Position numbers and translations under genes: made by a program. A stretch of 46,833 nt of DNA from Amycolatopsis oliviviridis (GTDB taxonomy: Bacteria; Actinomycetota; Actinomycetes; Mycobacteriales; Pseudonocardiaceae), in NCBI RefSeq assembly GCF_014654365.1, contig NZ_BNAY01000019.1, positions 1 through 46,833 of the forward strand. Reading direction: 5' to 3'. Every line of letters starts with the position of its first letter. Positions within the stretch are counted from its first letter, which is position 1. Below, piece by piece: positions 32,036 through 39,653 of this stretch. The notes under the pieces are model-generated. The model saw only the letters and a program-made list of their open reading frames with translations, ran no database searches and was not told the origin of the DNA.

Positions 32036-32806
32036 ATGGATGGGGTGGTGAACCTCTATCGCGACACCGGAGTGGTGTTGCGGACGCACAAGCTGGGTGA
32101 GGCCGACCGGATCGTCACCCTGCTCACGCGGCGGCACGGCAAGGTCCGTGCGGTCGCGAAAGGTGTGCGCCGGACGTCATCGCGGTTCGGAGCGCGGCTG
32201 GAGCCGTTCGGGCACGTCGACGTCCAGTTCTACACCGGCCGCTCGCTCGATGTGATCACCCAGGTCGAGACGGTCGACGCCTTCGCGCTGCCGCTGGTGG
32301 CCGATTACCAGCGCTACACCGCCGCCAGCGCCATCGCCGAGACGGCGGACCGGCTGTCCGCCGAAGAGGGCGAGCCGGTGCTCAAGCTCTACATGCTCGT
32401 CGTCGGGGCCCTTCGCGCGCTCGCGGGCGGCGAACGGGACAGTTCCCTCGTCCTCGACGCGTTCTTCCTGCGGGCCATGGCCTACGCGGGGTGGGCGCCC
32501 GCGATCACCGAATGCGCCCGCTGTGGCCTGCCCGGCCCGCACAAGGCGTTCAGTGTGTCCGCCGGTGGTTCGATGTGCCCGGATTGCCGGGTTCCCGGCT
32601 GTGTCCACCCGTCCCAAGAGGTCCTGACCCTGCTCGCGGCGCTCCTGCACGGCGAGTGGCCGGTGGCCGAAGCGTCGCTGCCGGTACCGCGGCGGGACGC
32701 GTCCGGCCTGGTCGCGGCGCATCTGCAGTGGCATCTGGAGCGCCAGTTGCGCTCGCTGCCGCTGGTGGAGAGGCGTGCGCGGGAGAGCGCCACCGGCGCG
32801 CAGTAG
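32036..32806 (+). CDS. recO: DNA repair protein RecO
   Basis: 256-residue recombination mediator that loads RecA with RecR and anneals single strands. The N-terminal OB-fold starts VNLYRDTGVVLRTHKLGEADRIVTLLTRRHGK. The zinc-binding cysteines are Cys160, Cys163, Cys181 and Cys184 (CARCG and CPDC). GAGGTGG lies before the ATG. It is followed by uppS 40 bases later, as in M. tuberculosis. Directly upstream is a 32-bp palindrome and the lanthipeptide cluster. Confidence 0.96.
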   Translation: MDGVVNLYRDTGVVLRTHKLGEADRIVTLLTRRHGKVRAVAKGVRRTSSRFGARLEPFGHVDVQFYTGRSLDVITQVETVDAFALPLVADYQRYTAASAIAETADRLSAEEGEPVLKLYMLVVGALRALAGGERDSSLVLDAFFLRAMAYAGWAPAITECARCGLPGPHKAFSVSAGGSMCPDCRVPGCVHPSQEVLTLLAALLHGEWPVAEASLPVPRRDASGLVAAHLQWHLERQLRSLPLVERRARESATGAQ

Positions 32807-32846
32807 GGTCGCAGGCACAGGGTTCACTCGATCAGGAGGCTCGAAG

Positions 32847-33668
32847 GTGCTGCGCAGGGGACGCGAGAACAAGGCGTCACAATTCGAGCTTCGCGCGCCG
32901 GAGCCGCATCCGTCCGGTGCCCGGCCGCCGGAGATCCCCAAGGAACTCCTCCCGAAGCACGTGGCGCTGGTGATGGACGGCAACGGCCGCTGGGCCAACC
33001 AGCGCGGCCTGCCGCGGATCGAGGGGCACAAACGCGGCGAAGCGGTGATGATCGACGTCGCCAGCGGTGCCGTGGAACTCGGCGTCAAATGGCTGTCGGT
33101 GTACGCGTTCTCCACCGAGAACTGGAAGCGGAGCCCGGAAGAGGTCCGTTTCCTAATGGGCTTCAACCGCGACACCATCCGACGGCAGGTCGACTACCTC
33201 GGCTCGATCGGCGTCCGCATCCGCTGGGCGGGCCGCCGTCCCAAGCTGTGGGCGAGCGTCATCAAGGAACTGCAGGTCGCCGAGGAGAAGACCAAGCACA
33301 ACACGGCGCTGAACATGACCATGTGCGTCAACTACGGCGGCCGTGCCGAGCTGGGTGACGCCATGCGCCGGATCGCCCAGGACGTCGCCGACGGGAAGCT
33401 GAACCCGGACAAGGTCACCGAGAAGACCATCGGGAAGTACCTGTACCAGCCCGACATGCCGGACGTGGACCTGTTCCTGCGGCCGTCGGGGGAGCAGCGG
33501 ACGTCGAACTTCCTGCTCTGGCAGTCGGCCTACGCCGAGATGGTCTACCAGGACACGCTCTTCCCGGACTTCGACCGCACCCACCTGTGGCGGGCCTGCC
33601 TCGAGTTCGCGAAACGGGACCGCCGCTTCGGCGGGGCCATCGACAAGGCTTCCGAAGGGACCGCATGA
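32847..33668 (+). CDS. uppS: Polyprenyl diphosphate synthase (cis-prenyltransferase, UppS)
   Basis: 273-residue cis-prenyltransferase making the lipid carrier for cell-wall synthesis. It shows the catalytic Asp in HVALVMDGNGRWANQRG, GVKWLSVYAFSTENWKRS, and the C-terminal DLFLRPSGEQRTSNFLLWQSAYAE and Glu-containing YQDTLFPDF. The GTG at 32847 is used because GGAGG lies about eight bases upstream. Its stop overlaps the next gene (ATGA). Chain length (decaprenyl or other) cannot be told from sequence. Confidence 0.95.
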   Translation: MLRRGRENKASQFELRAPEPHPSGARPPEIPKELLPKHVALVMDGNGRWANQRGLPRIEGHKRGEAVMIDVASGAVELGVKWLSVYAFSTENWKRSPEEVRFLMGFNRDTIRRQVDYLGSIGVRIRWAGRRPKLWASVIKELQVAEEKTKHNTALNMTMCVNYGGRAELGDAMRRIAQDVADGKLNPDKVTEKTIGKYLYQPDMPDVDLFLRPSGEQRTSNFLLWQSAYAEMVYQDTLFPDFDRTHLWRACLEFAKRDRRFGGAIDKASEGTA

Positions 33669-34087
33669 CCACCGAAGCAGCGGACACGGCGGCGTTGCTG
33701 ACGTCGGCACGGGAAGCCCTGGAGCGCTATCTCGAAGTCCACGTCGACGACGACGGCGCGCTGACCTTCTCGCACGCGGACGTCCCGTGCGTCATCCAGG
33801 CGACCCGGCTGGCCGAGGGGCTGACCGTGCTGAGCCTGACCTGCGTCGTCGCCTGGGACCTGCCGGACGACCCGGCGATCGCGGCCTCGGCGGCGGAACG
33901 CGCCGGGCAGGGCCTGTTCGGGACGCTCGGTGTCGTGCGTTCGGAGAAGGGCATCGACATCACGCTGAGGTACGCGTTCCCGGCCGAGGGCATGGACCCC
34001 TCGCCGCTCGGGACGCTGCTCATGCTGGTCGTGTCGACCGCTTCGCAGCTGCGCTCCGACCTGCTGGGGACCGCTCCCGGGGAGTGA
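33665..34087 (+). CDS. YbjN-like small cytoplasmic protein
   Basis: 140 residues with the YbjN / type III chaperone-like outline: LERYLEVHVDDDGALTFSHADVPCVIQATRL, then LTVLSLTCVVAWDLPDDP and a C-terminal helix LLMLVVSTASQLRSDLL. No catalytic motif is visible and the family has no defined role in actinomycetes. It overlaps uppS by four bases (ATGA) and is probably co-translated with it. Confidence 0.65.
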   Translation: MTTEAADTAALLTSAREALERYLEVHVDDDGALTFSHADVPCVIQATRLAEGLTVLSLTCVVAWDLPDDPAIAASAAERAGQGLFGTLGVVRSEKGIDITLRYAFPAEGMDPSPLGTLLMLVVSTASQLRSDLLGTAPGE

Positions 34088-34124
34088 GCGCCGGAACGCA
34101 CGGTCACCTGGCATCATCTCGCGC

Positions 34125-35141
34125 ATGGAAACCATTTCCAAGAGCGCCCCGGAGAAGAAGCCGGCCCGGCGGTTCAAGATCACCTCGATCGAGGTGCTCT
34201 GCGCGATCCTGCTGATCGCGATCCTCGGGCAGAGCTGGCTCCAGCAGGTGTTCGACGTGCCCGCGCTGCGGACCGGCTCGACGGTGTTCGTCGCCGTCTG
34301 CGTCCAGGCGCTGCCATTCCTGGTGCTCGGGGTGCTGATCAGCGGCGCGATCGCGGCGTTCGTGCCCGCGCGGGTGCTGGAGAAGGTGCTTCCTCGCCGG
34401 GCGGGCGCGGCGGTCGGTGTCGCGGGGCTGGCCGGGGTCGCCCTGCCGGGTTGTGAATGCGCTTCGGTGCCTGTCGCGCGCCGGCTGATCGGCCAGGGGG
34501 TCGCGCCCGCGGCGGCGCTGACGTTCCTGCTGGCCGCACCCGCGGTGAACCCGGTGGTGCTGGTCGCCACGGCGGTGGCGTTCCCCGGCAACCCGGAGAT
34601 GGTGTTCGCCCGCTTCGCCGGTTCGCTGGCCACGGCGATGGTGATGGGCTGGCTGTGGGCGAAGTGGGGCAAGCTCGACTGGATCGCGGAGCGCGCGTTG
34701 CGGCGTATGCCGGACGTCCAGCACGGGTCGCGCTGGAAGACCTTCGCCGAGACCGCGCGGGCCGACCTGGTCGAGGCGGGCGGGTTCCTCGTGCTCGGCG
34801 CGATGATCGCGGCCGCGATGAACGTGCTGGTCCCCGCCAAGTGGTTCGGCGTGCTGGGGGAGCAGATCGTGCTCGGGGTGCTGGTGATGGCCGTGCTCGC
34901 CGTCGTCCTGGCCCTGTGCAGCGAGGCCGACGCCTTCGTCGCCGCGTCGTTGACCGCGATGCCGCTGCTGCCGAAACTGGTGTTCCTGGTGGTCGGGCCC
35001 GCGATCGACGTGAAGCTGTTCGCCCTGCAGACCGGAACCTTCGGCAAGTCGTTCGCGCTGCGGTTCGCGCCGGTGACGTTCGTCGTCGCGCTGTCCTGCG
35101 CCGTCGTGTCCGGCGTGCTCATCCTGGGAGGTGGCGCGTGA
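34125..35141 (+). CDS. DUF318/COG0701-type permease (YcgR/YraQ-like)
   Basis: 338-residue integral membrane protein with about eight to ten hydrophobic helices. It has the family motif GVALPGCECASVPVARRL and LLAAPAVNPVVL in the first half, and LALCSEADAFVAASLT in the second. The repeated PGCEC / LCSEADAF pattern is typical of COG0701 permeases. In Bacillus and other genomes these pair with a TIGR03943 partner and are often linked to Zur-controlled zinc supply. The next gene is that partner, joined by a GTGA overlap, and zur lies convergent downstream. Confidence 0.9.
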   Translation: METISKSAPEKKPARRFKITSIEVLCAILLIAILGQSWLQQVFDVPALRTGSTVFVAVCVQALPFLVLGVLISGAIAAFVPARVLEKVLPRRAGAAVGVAGLAGVALPGCECASVPVARRLIGQGVAPAAALTFLLAAPAVNPVVLVATAVAFPGNPEMVFARFAGSLATAMVMGWLWAKWGKLDWIAERALRRMPDVQHGSRWKTFAETARADLVEAGGFLVLGAMIAAAMNVLVPAKWFGVLGEQIVLGVLVMAVLAVVLALCSEADAFVAASLTAMPLLPKLVFLVVGPAIDVKLFALQTGTFGKSFALRFAPVTFVVALSCAVVSGVLILGGGA

Positions 35142-35863
35142 AACGCGAGACCCAGAACATCCTGCTGATCCTGCTCGGCGGGGCGCTGCTCAAGATCACC
35201 ATCAACGGCGACTACCTGCGCTACGTCAAACCCGCGCAGCAGCCGTGGATCATCGCGGGCGGCGCGATCATGGTCGCGCTGGGCGCGATCGCGATCGTCC
35301 GTGACCTGCTGGCCGCGCGGGCCGCCGCCGTCGTGTCCGGGGACGTCCACGCGCACGAGCACAACACCCGTTCGGCGTGGCTGCTGATGGTGCCGGTGCT
35401 GGCCGTCTTCCTGGTCGCGCCGCCCGCGCTGGGCGCCGACTCGGTGACCAGGACCGAGGCCAGGGCGCCGCAAAGCGCTTCCGCGAGCAACGCGGCCGCC
35501 TTCCCGCCCCTGCCGGCGGGCGACGTGGTGCCGCTGGAGGTCAACGACTTCGTCAGCCGCGCGGGCTGGGACAAGAGCGGGACGCTGAACGGGCGCACGG
35601 TGCGGCTGTCCGGGTTCGTCGTGCACAACGAGGGCAACACGATGCTGGCCAGGATGGTCATCGGCTGCTGCGCGGCCGACGCCTTCCCGATCACCGTGCG
35701 GATGGTGGGCGACGGTGTCTCGGGCTTCGGCAACGACACCTGGCTGGAGGTGACCGGGACGGTCGTGCCGGGTACGGCGGTGCGGGAGAACAGCTACATG
35801 CCGGACTTGACGCTCACTTCGGTACGGCAGGTGCCGGCGCCTAAGGACCCCTACGAGTACTGA
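35138..35863 (+). CDS. TIGR03943 family membrane protein (YcgQ-like)
   Basis: 241 residues. Two N-terminal hydrophobic segments flank a short His-rich loop (GDVHAHEHNTR). The C-terminal extracytoplasmic domain contains VRLSGFVVHNEGNTMLARMVIGCCAADAFPITVRM, the family signature with its double Cys. The GTG at 35138 overlaps the permease stop. The pair is presumed to move or deliver a metal, possibly zinc, by analogy with Zur-linked homologs. The metal assignment is inference. The stop is followed 15 bases later by a large palindromic repeat. Confidence 0.88.
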   Translation: MKRETQNILLILLGGALLKITINGDYLRYVKPAQQPWIIAGGAIMVALGAIAIVRDLLAARAAAVVSGDVHAHEHNTRSAWLLMVPVLAVFLVAPPALGADSVTRTEARAPQSASASNAAAFPPLPAGDVVPLEVNDFVSRAGWDKSGTLNGRTVRLSGFVVHNEGNTMLARMVIGCCAADAFPITVRMVGDGVSGFGNDTWLEVTGTVVPGTAVRENSYMPDLTLTSVRQVPAPKDPYEY

Positions 35864-35877
35864 CCGGATGCTCCCGG

Positions 35878-35936
35878 CGTGCAATGAAGGGGCCTTTCAT
35901 AGCAAAATTTGCTATGAAAGGCCCCTTCATTGCACG
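35878..35936. repeat. 59-bp near-perfect palindrome (TGAAGGGGCCTTTCA family), copy 1
   Basis: Two 29-base arms, CGTGCAATGAAGGGGCCTTT and on to AGCAAA and its complement, surround a single central A at 35907. It lies between the convergent ends of the TIGR03943 gene (35863) and zur (35954), so it could terminate both transcripts. Shares its core 15-mer with 41059-41105. Confidence 0.85.
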
Positions 35937-35953
35937 GGGTCGAGCGCTTGGTG

Positions 35954-36367
35954 TCAGTGGTTCGAGCAGGTCCCGACGATCTCCACGGTGTGGCTGATGT
36001 CGGAGAACCCGTGCTCCGAAGCGATCTTCTCGGCCCACCGCTCGACGGCGGGCCCCTCCACCTCGACGGTGCTTCCGCAGAGGCGGCACACCAGGTGATG
36101 GTGGTGGTGCGACGAGCAGCGACGGTAGATCGCCTCGCCGGTGTCGGTGCGCAGGACGTCGATCTCGCCGGCCTCAGAGAGCGACTGCAGCGTCCGGTAC
36201 ACCGTGGTGAGCCCGATACCGTCGCCGCGTTTGCGCAGCTCGTCGTGCAGTTCCTGGGCGGAACGGAAGTCGTCGATCTCCTTGAGCAGCTCGACCACGG
36301 CGGCCCGCTGTTTCGTCGACCGGCGTCCCGGCACCGGCGCGGAACTGTTGGCCGTCGTCGGACTCAT
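35954..36367 (-). CDS. zur: Fur-family zinc uptake regulator (Zur)
   Basis: 137-residue Fur-family repressor. The winged helix (STKQRAAVVELLKEIDDFRSAQELHDELRKRG then GLTTVYRTLQSLSEAGEID) precedes the metal region SSHHHHHLVCRLCGSTVEVEG. It closely resembles mycobacterial Zur (FurB). The C-terminus is GTCSNH, where relatives usually have a second CxxC, so the structural zinc site would be Cys3His. The ATG at 36367 fits the AGGAGGGG spacing, but a GTG at 36373 overlaps the arsR stop and is possible. Co-transcribed with the preceding ArsR gene, as in M. tuberculosis Rv2358-Rv2359. Confidence 0.93.
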   Translation of the reverse strand: MSPTTANSSAPVPGRRSTKQRAAVVELLKEIDDFRSAQELHDELRKRGDGIGLTTVYRTLQSLSEAGEIDVLRTDTGEAIYRRCSSHHHHHLVCRLCGSTVEVEGPAVERWAEKIASEHGFSDISHTVEIVGTCSNH

Positions 36368-36369
36368 GC

Positions 36370-36753
36370 TCACTTCCCCTCCTGAACGTGGGCTACGGCG
36401 TCCACCACGATATGCGCAAGGTGATCGTCGACCAGCCGGTACACCACCTCGCGGCCGCGTCGCTCACCCTGTACGACACCCGCCGTCTTGAGCACCCGCA
36501 GGTGCTGGCTGATCAGCGGCTGCGCGACATCGAGTGTGTCCACCAATTCGTGTACGCACCTGTCCGCGTTACGCAGCTGCAGGACGATGGCGATGCGCAC
36601 CGGCGCGGCGAGGGCCCTGAGCAGGTCGCCCGCGTCCGCGAGGACGGCGGCCGAGGCCGACGCGGCGGGTTCGGCGGGGGGCCGGGCCGCCGAATGCGGT
36701 CCGGGGTCTTCCGTGAAGCCCGGGGCGGCAGAGTCCGGGGTCACCGTAGCCAT
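36370..36753 (-). CDS. smtB: ArsR/SmtB-family metal-sensing repressor
   Basis: 127-residue winged-helix repressor. The core LLRALAAPVRIAIVLQLRNADRCVHELVDTLDVAQPLISQHLRVLKTAGVV is very close to M. tuberculosis SmtB (Rv2358). The C-terminal helix DDHLAHIVVDAVAHVQE holds the D-H-H-E alpha-5 zinc site. The ATG at 36753 has GGAGG five bases upstream; in-frame ATGs at 36789 and nearby give a longer N-terminus. Zinc should release it from the promoter of its own smtB-zur operon, with Zur then repressing uptake genes under zinc-replete conditions. Confidence 0.92.
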   Translation of the reverse strand: MATVTPDSAAPGFTEDPGPHSAARPPAEPAASASAAVLADAGDLLRALAAPVRIAIVLQLRNADRCVHELVDTLDVAQPLISQHLRVLKTAGVVQGERRGREVVYRLVDDHLAHIVVDAVAHVQEGK

Positions 36754-37018
36754 CGCCGCCTCCATGTCCATCATGATTTCCGAAGTCATTGCCAGTAACA
36801 GTCCAGCCCATCTTAGTGTTCCCGCCCGAGGTGGTCTGTTCGCCGACCAGGCGACCACTTGGCGGCTACGTTACTGCTCCATTCGGGTGACTTCGCGAAT
36901 AAATGACCATTCCACTTCGCATGTGGTCGTCAACGGTGCAAGGTTGTCGCGGAGCGTTTCGTCGCTTCTCGTACGCTGACGACCGCGCTCTGAGGGCCCG
37001 GAGAGGCAGTGGGGAGAC

Positions 37019-38089
37019 ATGACTCGTTTCGTGACGAAGCTGGCCGCCGCGACGGCGGCCGTCGCTCTGGCGTCGGTTCCGGGGCTCGCCTCGGCGCAGA
37101 CGACGCAGGCCGTCGATGAGAAGACCGGCCCCGTGTCGTTCGCGAACGTGGCGTCGGTGCGCATCGGGAACCCGGGATCGCTGATCACCGAGACCCAGCG
37201 TTCGCCCCTGACGCCCGGTCAGTCCAAACTCTCCCCTGATCGCACCAAGGTTCCCCGTGACCCGGGTGAGCAGAGCACCTTCGGCGACAAATGGGACATC
37301 AACCTGGGCCGCTACGGCGCGGACAACCCGTACCCGGCCGGTATCGCCAGCCGCGACCACAACGTGATCGCGGCGTTGCAGCAGACCACCGTCCCGACAG
37401 CGATCGCGGAAAGCAACTACGCCCTGATCGACAACGGACGCGGCGGCGCGAAGCCCGCCGACAACACCGTGCTGGTGCTCGAAGGCGCGAAGAGCTCCGT
37501 CGACTGCAATTCGCCCGGCAAGGTGACGTCGTCGACGAGCGTGGAGAAGCTCTGGGTGCGGGACGAGAACGGCGCGCTGAAGCCGGTCGGTGCTTCCGGC
37601 GTCGACGTCAAGGGGCTCAAGCTGGGACCGCCGTCGGTCGTCAAGAACGAGAACATCGACAAGGGCAAGACGACGTCCGATCTGACCGTGTCCCGGGTGA
37701 CCGCCTTCGACCAGCTGATCCGGCAGGACGGCTGGCGCAACGGCGACGTGACCGCGGTGGCGGGCTGGAAACTGGACATCGTCACGCACGTGCGGGACGG
37801 GGCGGGCAAGGATCTGCGCGAGGCCCGTACGACGATCGTGCTCGGCGGCGTGAGCTGCGCGATCCCCAAGAACTTCGTGGCGAAGCCCGCCGGTGGCACC
37901 GGACCGGGCGCGGCACCCGAGCAGCCCGCGGTGCCGGGAACGGTCCCCGCGGGCGGTATCCCGCCGCAGGCCGGCGACGCGACGCGGACCGTGGTCGGGC
38001 TCGGCCTGCTGGGCGGCGGCATCGTGATCGGCGCCGCGACCATGCTGCTCCTCCGCCGTCGCAAGCCCGTCCCGGTGCGGGAGAAGTAG
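37019..38089 (+). CDS. Secreted wall-associated protein, probable sortase substrate
   Basis: 356 residues. A signal peptide (LAAATAAVALASVPGLASAQ) is followed by an extracellular region of about 280 residues with no recognised catalytic motif and two or three cysteines. Then come a Pro/Gly/Ala-rich linker and a C-terminal anchor of sorting type: PPQAG at about 315-319, a hydrophobic helix, and LLLRRRKPVPVREK. There is no LPxTG, so anchoring is inferred from layout and from the two class F sortase genes just downstream. GGGGAG precedes the ATG. Confidence 0.75.
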   Translation: MTRFVTKLAAATAAVALASVPGLASAQTTQAVDEKTGPVSFANVASVRIGNPGSLITETQRSPLTPGQSKLSPDRTKVPRDPGEQSTFGDKWDINLGRYGADNPYPAGIASRDHNVIAALQQTTVPTAIAESNYALIDNGRGGAKPADNTVLVLEGAKSSVDCNSPGKVTSSTSVEKLWVRDENGALKPVGASGVDVKGLKLGPPSVVKNENIDKGKTTSDLTVSRVTAFDQLIRQDGWRNGDVTAVAGWKLDIVTHVRDGAGKDLREARTTIVLGGVSCAIPKNFVAKPAGGTGPGAAPEQPAVPGTVPAGGIPPQAGDATRTVVGLGLLGGGIVIGAATMLLLRRRKPVPVREK

Positions 38090-38096
38090 CGGCCCC

Positions 38097-38726
38097 GTGC
38101 GGCCCTGGCTGGCGGGACTTTCCGCCGTCGTCTCCGCGCTCGCCATCTCCGCGGGCGTGATCGTGCTGACCTGGATCCCGCCGGAACAGGCGGTCTCGGT
38201 GGCCGAACCCGCGGTCATGCCGGGGGAGGACGGCGCCCCCTTGGTGCTGCCCGCCGACACCGCGACGCGTGGTCAGCGACCCGGAACCATCCGTCTTCCC
38301 GATGGCGGATCGGCGAGGCTCGTCCGCTCCGAGGTCAACTCCGACGGCGTCCTCCCGATCCCGCGCGGACTCGGTGACGCGGCCTGGTGGGGCGCGCGGC
38401 TCGGCGCCGAAGCGGGGACCGCGCTGATCTCCGGGCACGTCAACTGGGGCGGTGCCAAAGGGCCGTTCGACGAGCTGTGGCGGATGAGCGAAGGCCAGGA
38501 GGTGGGCGTCAGCGACGCGGCGGGCGGGATCTGGGTCTACCGCGTGCGCGAGGTCGTCACCGTGCACAAGAACGACCTGCCCGCGCAGGCGGCGAAGCTG
38601 TTCGCGCAGAGCGGGCCGCATCGGCTGGTGCTGGTCACCTGCGGCGGCGACTACCTCGGCGGGACGGACGGCTACCGGGACAACCGCGTCATCGTCGCGA
38701 CTCCCGTCTCCGGACCGCCCGCCTGA
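38097..38726 (+). CDS. Class F sortase, copy 1
   Basis: 209-residue membrane-anchored transpeptidase. The N-terminal hydrophobic segment (about 5-26) is followed by a sortase domain with His114 in SGHVNW, Cys182 in LVTCGG and Arg197 in YRDNRVIVAT. WWGARLG and PFDELWRM are typical of class F. The GTG start lies eight bases after the preceding secreted-protein gene. It probably anchors that protein to the wall. A long inverted repeat separates it from a second sortase. Confidence 0.9.
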   Translation: MRPWLAGLSAVVSALAISAGVIVLTWIPPEQAVSVAEPAVMPGEDGAPLVLPADTATRGQRPGTIRLPDGGSARLVRSEVNSDGVLPIPRGLGDAAWWGARLGAEAGTALISGHVNWGGAKGPFDELWRMSEGQEVGVSDAAGGIWVYRVREVVTVHKNDLPAQAAKLFAQSGPHRLVLVTCGGDYLGGTDGYRDNRVIVATPVSGPPA

Positions 38727-38730
38727 ATTC

Positions 38731-38796
38731 CCGCGTTTCGTCCTCTGAATGCGGTCCTTGCGCGCACAACTACCGCATTCAGAGGACGAAACGCGG
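38731..38796. repeat. Long inverted repeat, GCGTTTCGTCCTCTG family, copy 2
   Basis: Perfect 25-bp arms (38731-38755, beginning CCGCGTTTCGTCCTCTGAAT, with 38772-38796) flank a 16-base loop. It shares GCGTTTCGTCCTCTG and ATGC with the repeat at 123-183, but the loops differ. It lies five bases after the first sortase gene and could end or stabilise its transcript. Confidence 0.85.
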
Positions 38797-38884
38797 AAGT
38801 CGATGCAACCCCTCTCGGCTCGCGTCGCGTGTCTAGCGACACCGGCCGCTCCGGCGGCTTGACGCGAGCAAGGAGTAATACCCG

Positions 38885-39562
38885 ATGGTGGGACAGTTCG
38901 ACGACGGCGCCGCGAACGAGGAGCAGCCGAAGAAGCGCTCCAACCTGGGGGTGATCCTCGCCGCCGCCGCGATCTTCGTGGTGGCGGCCGTGGTCGCGGT
39001 GCTGGTGTTCACCGGACTGGTGTTCACTGAAAAGAGTGAGCCGGTCGTCGCGGCCGCGCAGGATCAGGCGAACACGTCCGCGACGCAGACCGCCCAGCCC
39101 CCGGCCGAGACGGGCCAGGCACCGGGCACGGTCAAACTGCCCGGTGGCGGCACGGCGAAACTGATCCGCAAGGAACTGACCGCCGACGGGACCCTCCCCA
39201 TCCCCGAGGGGCTCGACGAAGCCACCTGGTGGGGCGCGAAATTGGGTGCCGACCAGGGCGCTTCCCTGCTTTCCGGGCATGTGAACTGGAAGGGCAAGAA
39301 GGGCCCGTTCGACGAACTGTGGCGGCTCAAGACGGGCCAGGAGGTCGACCTCGTCGACACCGACGGCGGCAAGTGGGTCTACAAGATCGCCGAGGTCGTC
39401 ACCGTGCACAAGACGAAGCTGGCCGAGCAGTCGGAAAAGCTGTTCGGACCGGACGGTCCGCACCGGCTGGTCCTGGTCACCTGCGGTGGCGAGTACGTCG
39501 GCGGGACCGACGGTTACGAGGACAACCGCATCGTCACCGCCTCGTTGGTCAGCCGCCCCTGA
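38885..39562 (+). CDS. Class F sortase, copy 2
   Basis: 225-residue paralog of the preceding sortase. It has a cytoplasmic N-terminus (about 20 residues, with KKR), one membrane helix (about 21-47), an Ala/Gln/Pro stalk, then the catalytic domain with His132 in SGHVNW, Cys200 in LVTCGG and Arg215 in YEDNRIVTAS. Spacing between motifs equals that of copy 1. The ATG at 38885 follows AAGGAG. Two sortases side by side suggest separate substrates or locations. Confidence 0.9.
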   Translation: MVGQFDDGAANEEQPKKRSNLGVILAAAAIFVVAAVVAVLVFTGLVFTEKSEPVVAAAQDQANTSATQTAQPPAETGQAPGTVKLPGGGTAKLIRKELTADGTLPIPEGLDEATWWGAKLGADQGASLLSGHVNWKGKKGPFDELWRLKTGQEVDLVDTDGGKWVYKIAEVVTVHKTKLAEQSEKLFGPDGPHRLVLVTCGGEYVGGTDGYEDNRIVTASLVSRP

Positions 39563-39653
39563 GCCGTCCGACCTCGCCGGAGGTCGCGCGGGGTCCTCCG
39601 GTTAGGCTTGTCCTTCTAGCCCATACCCGTCCCCGCATGCTTCGGAGCGTGGA

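Noticed and set aside
31794..32051. 85-codon plus-strand frame just before recO
   Set aside because: It overlaps the recO start in another frame, runs through the palindrome and shows no family features.
38885..39562. PAETG in the stalk of the second sortase as a sorting signal
   Set aside because: It is internal, N-terminal to the catalytic domain, and has no following hydrophobic helix and charged tail.
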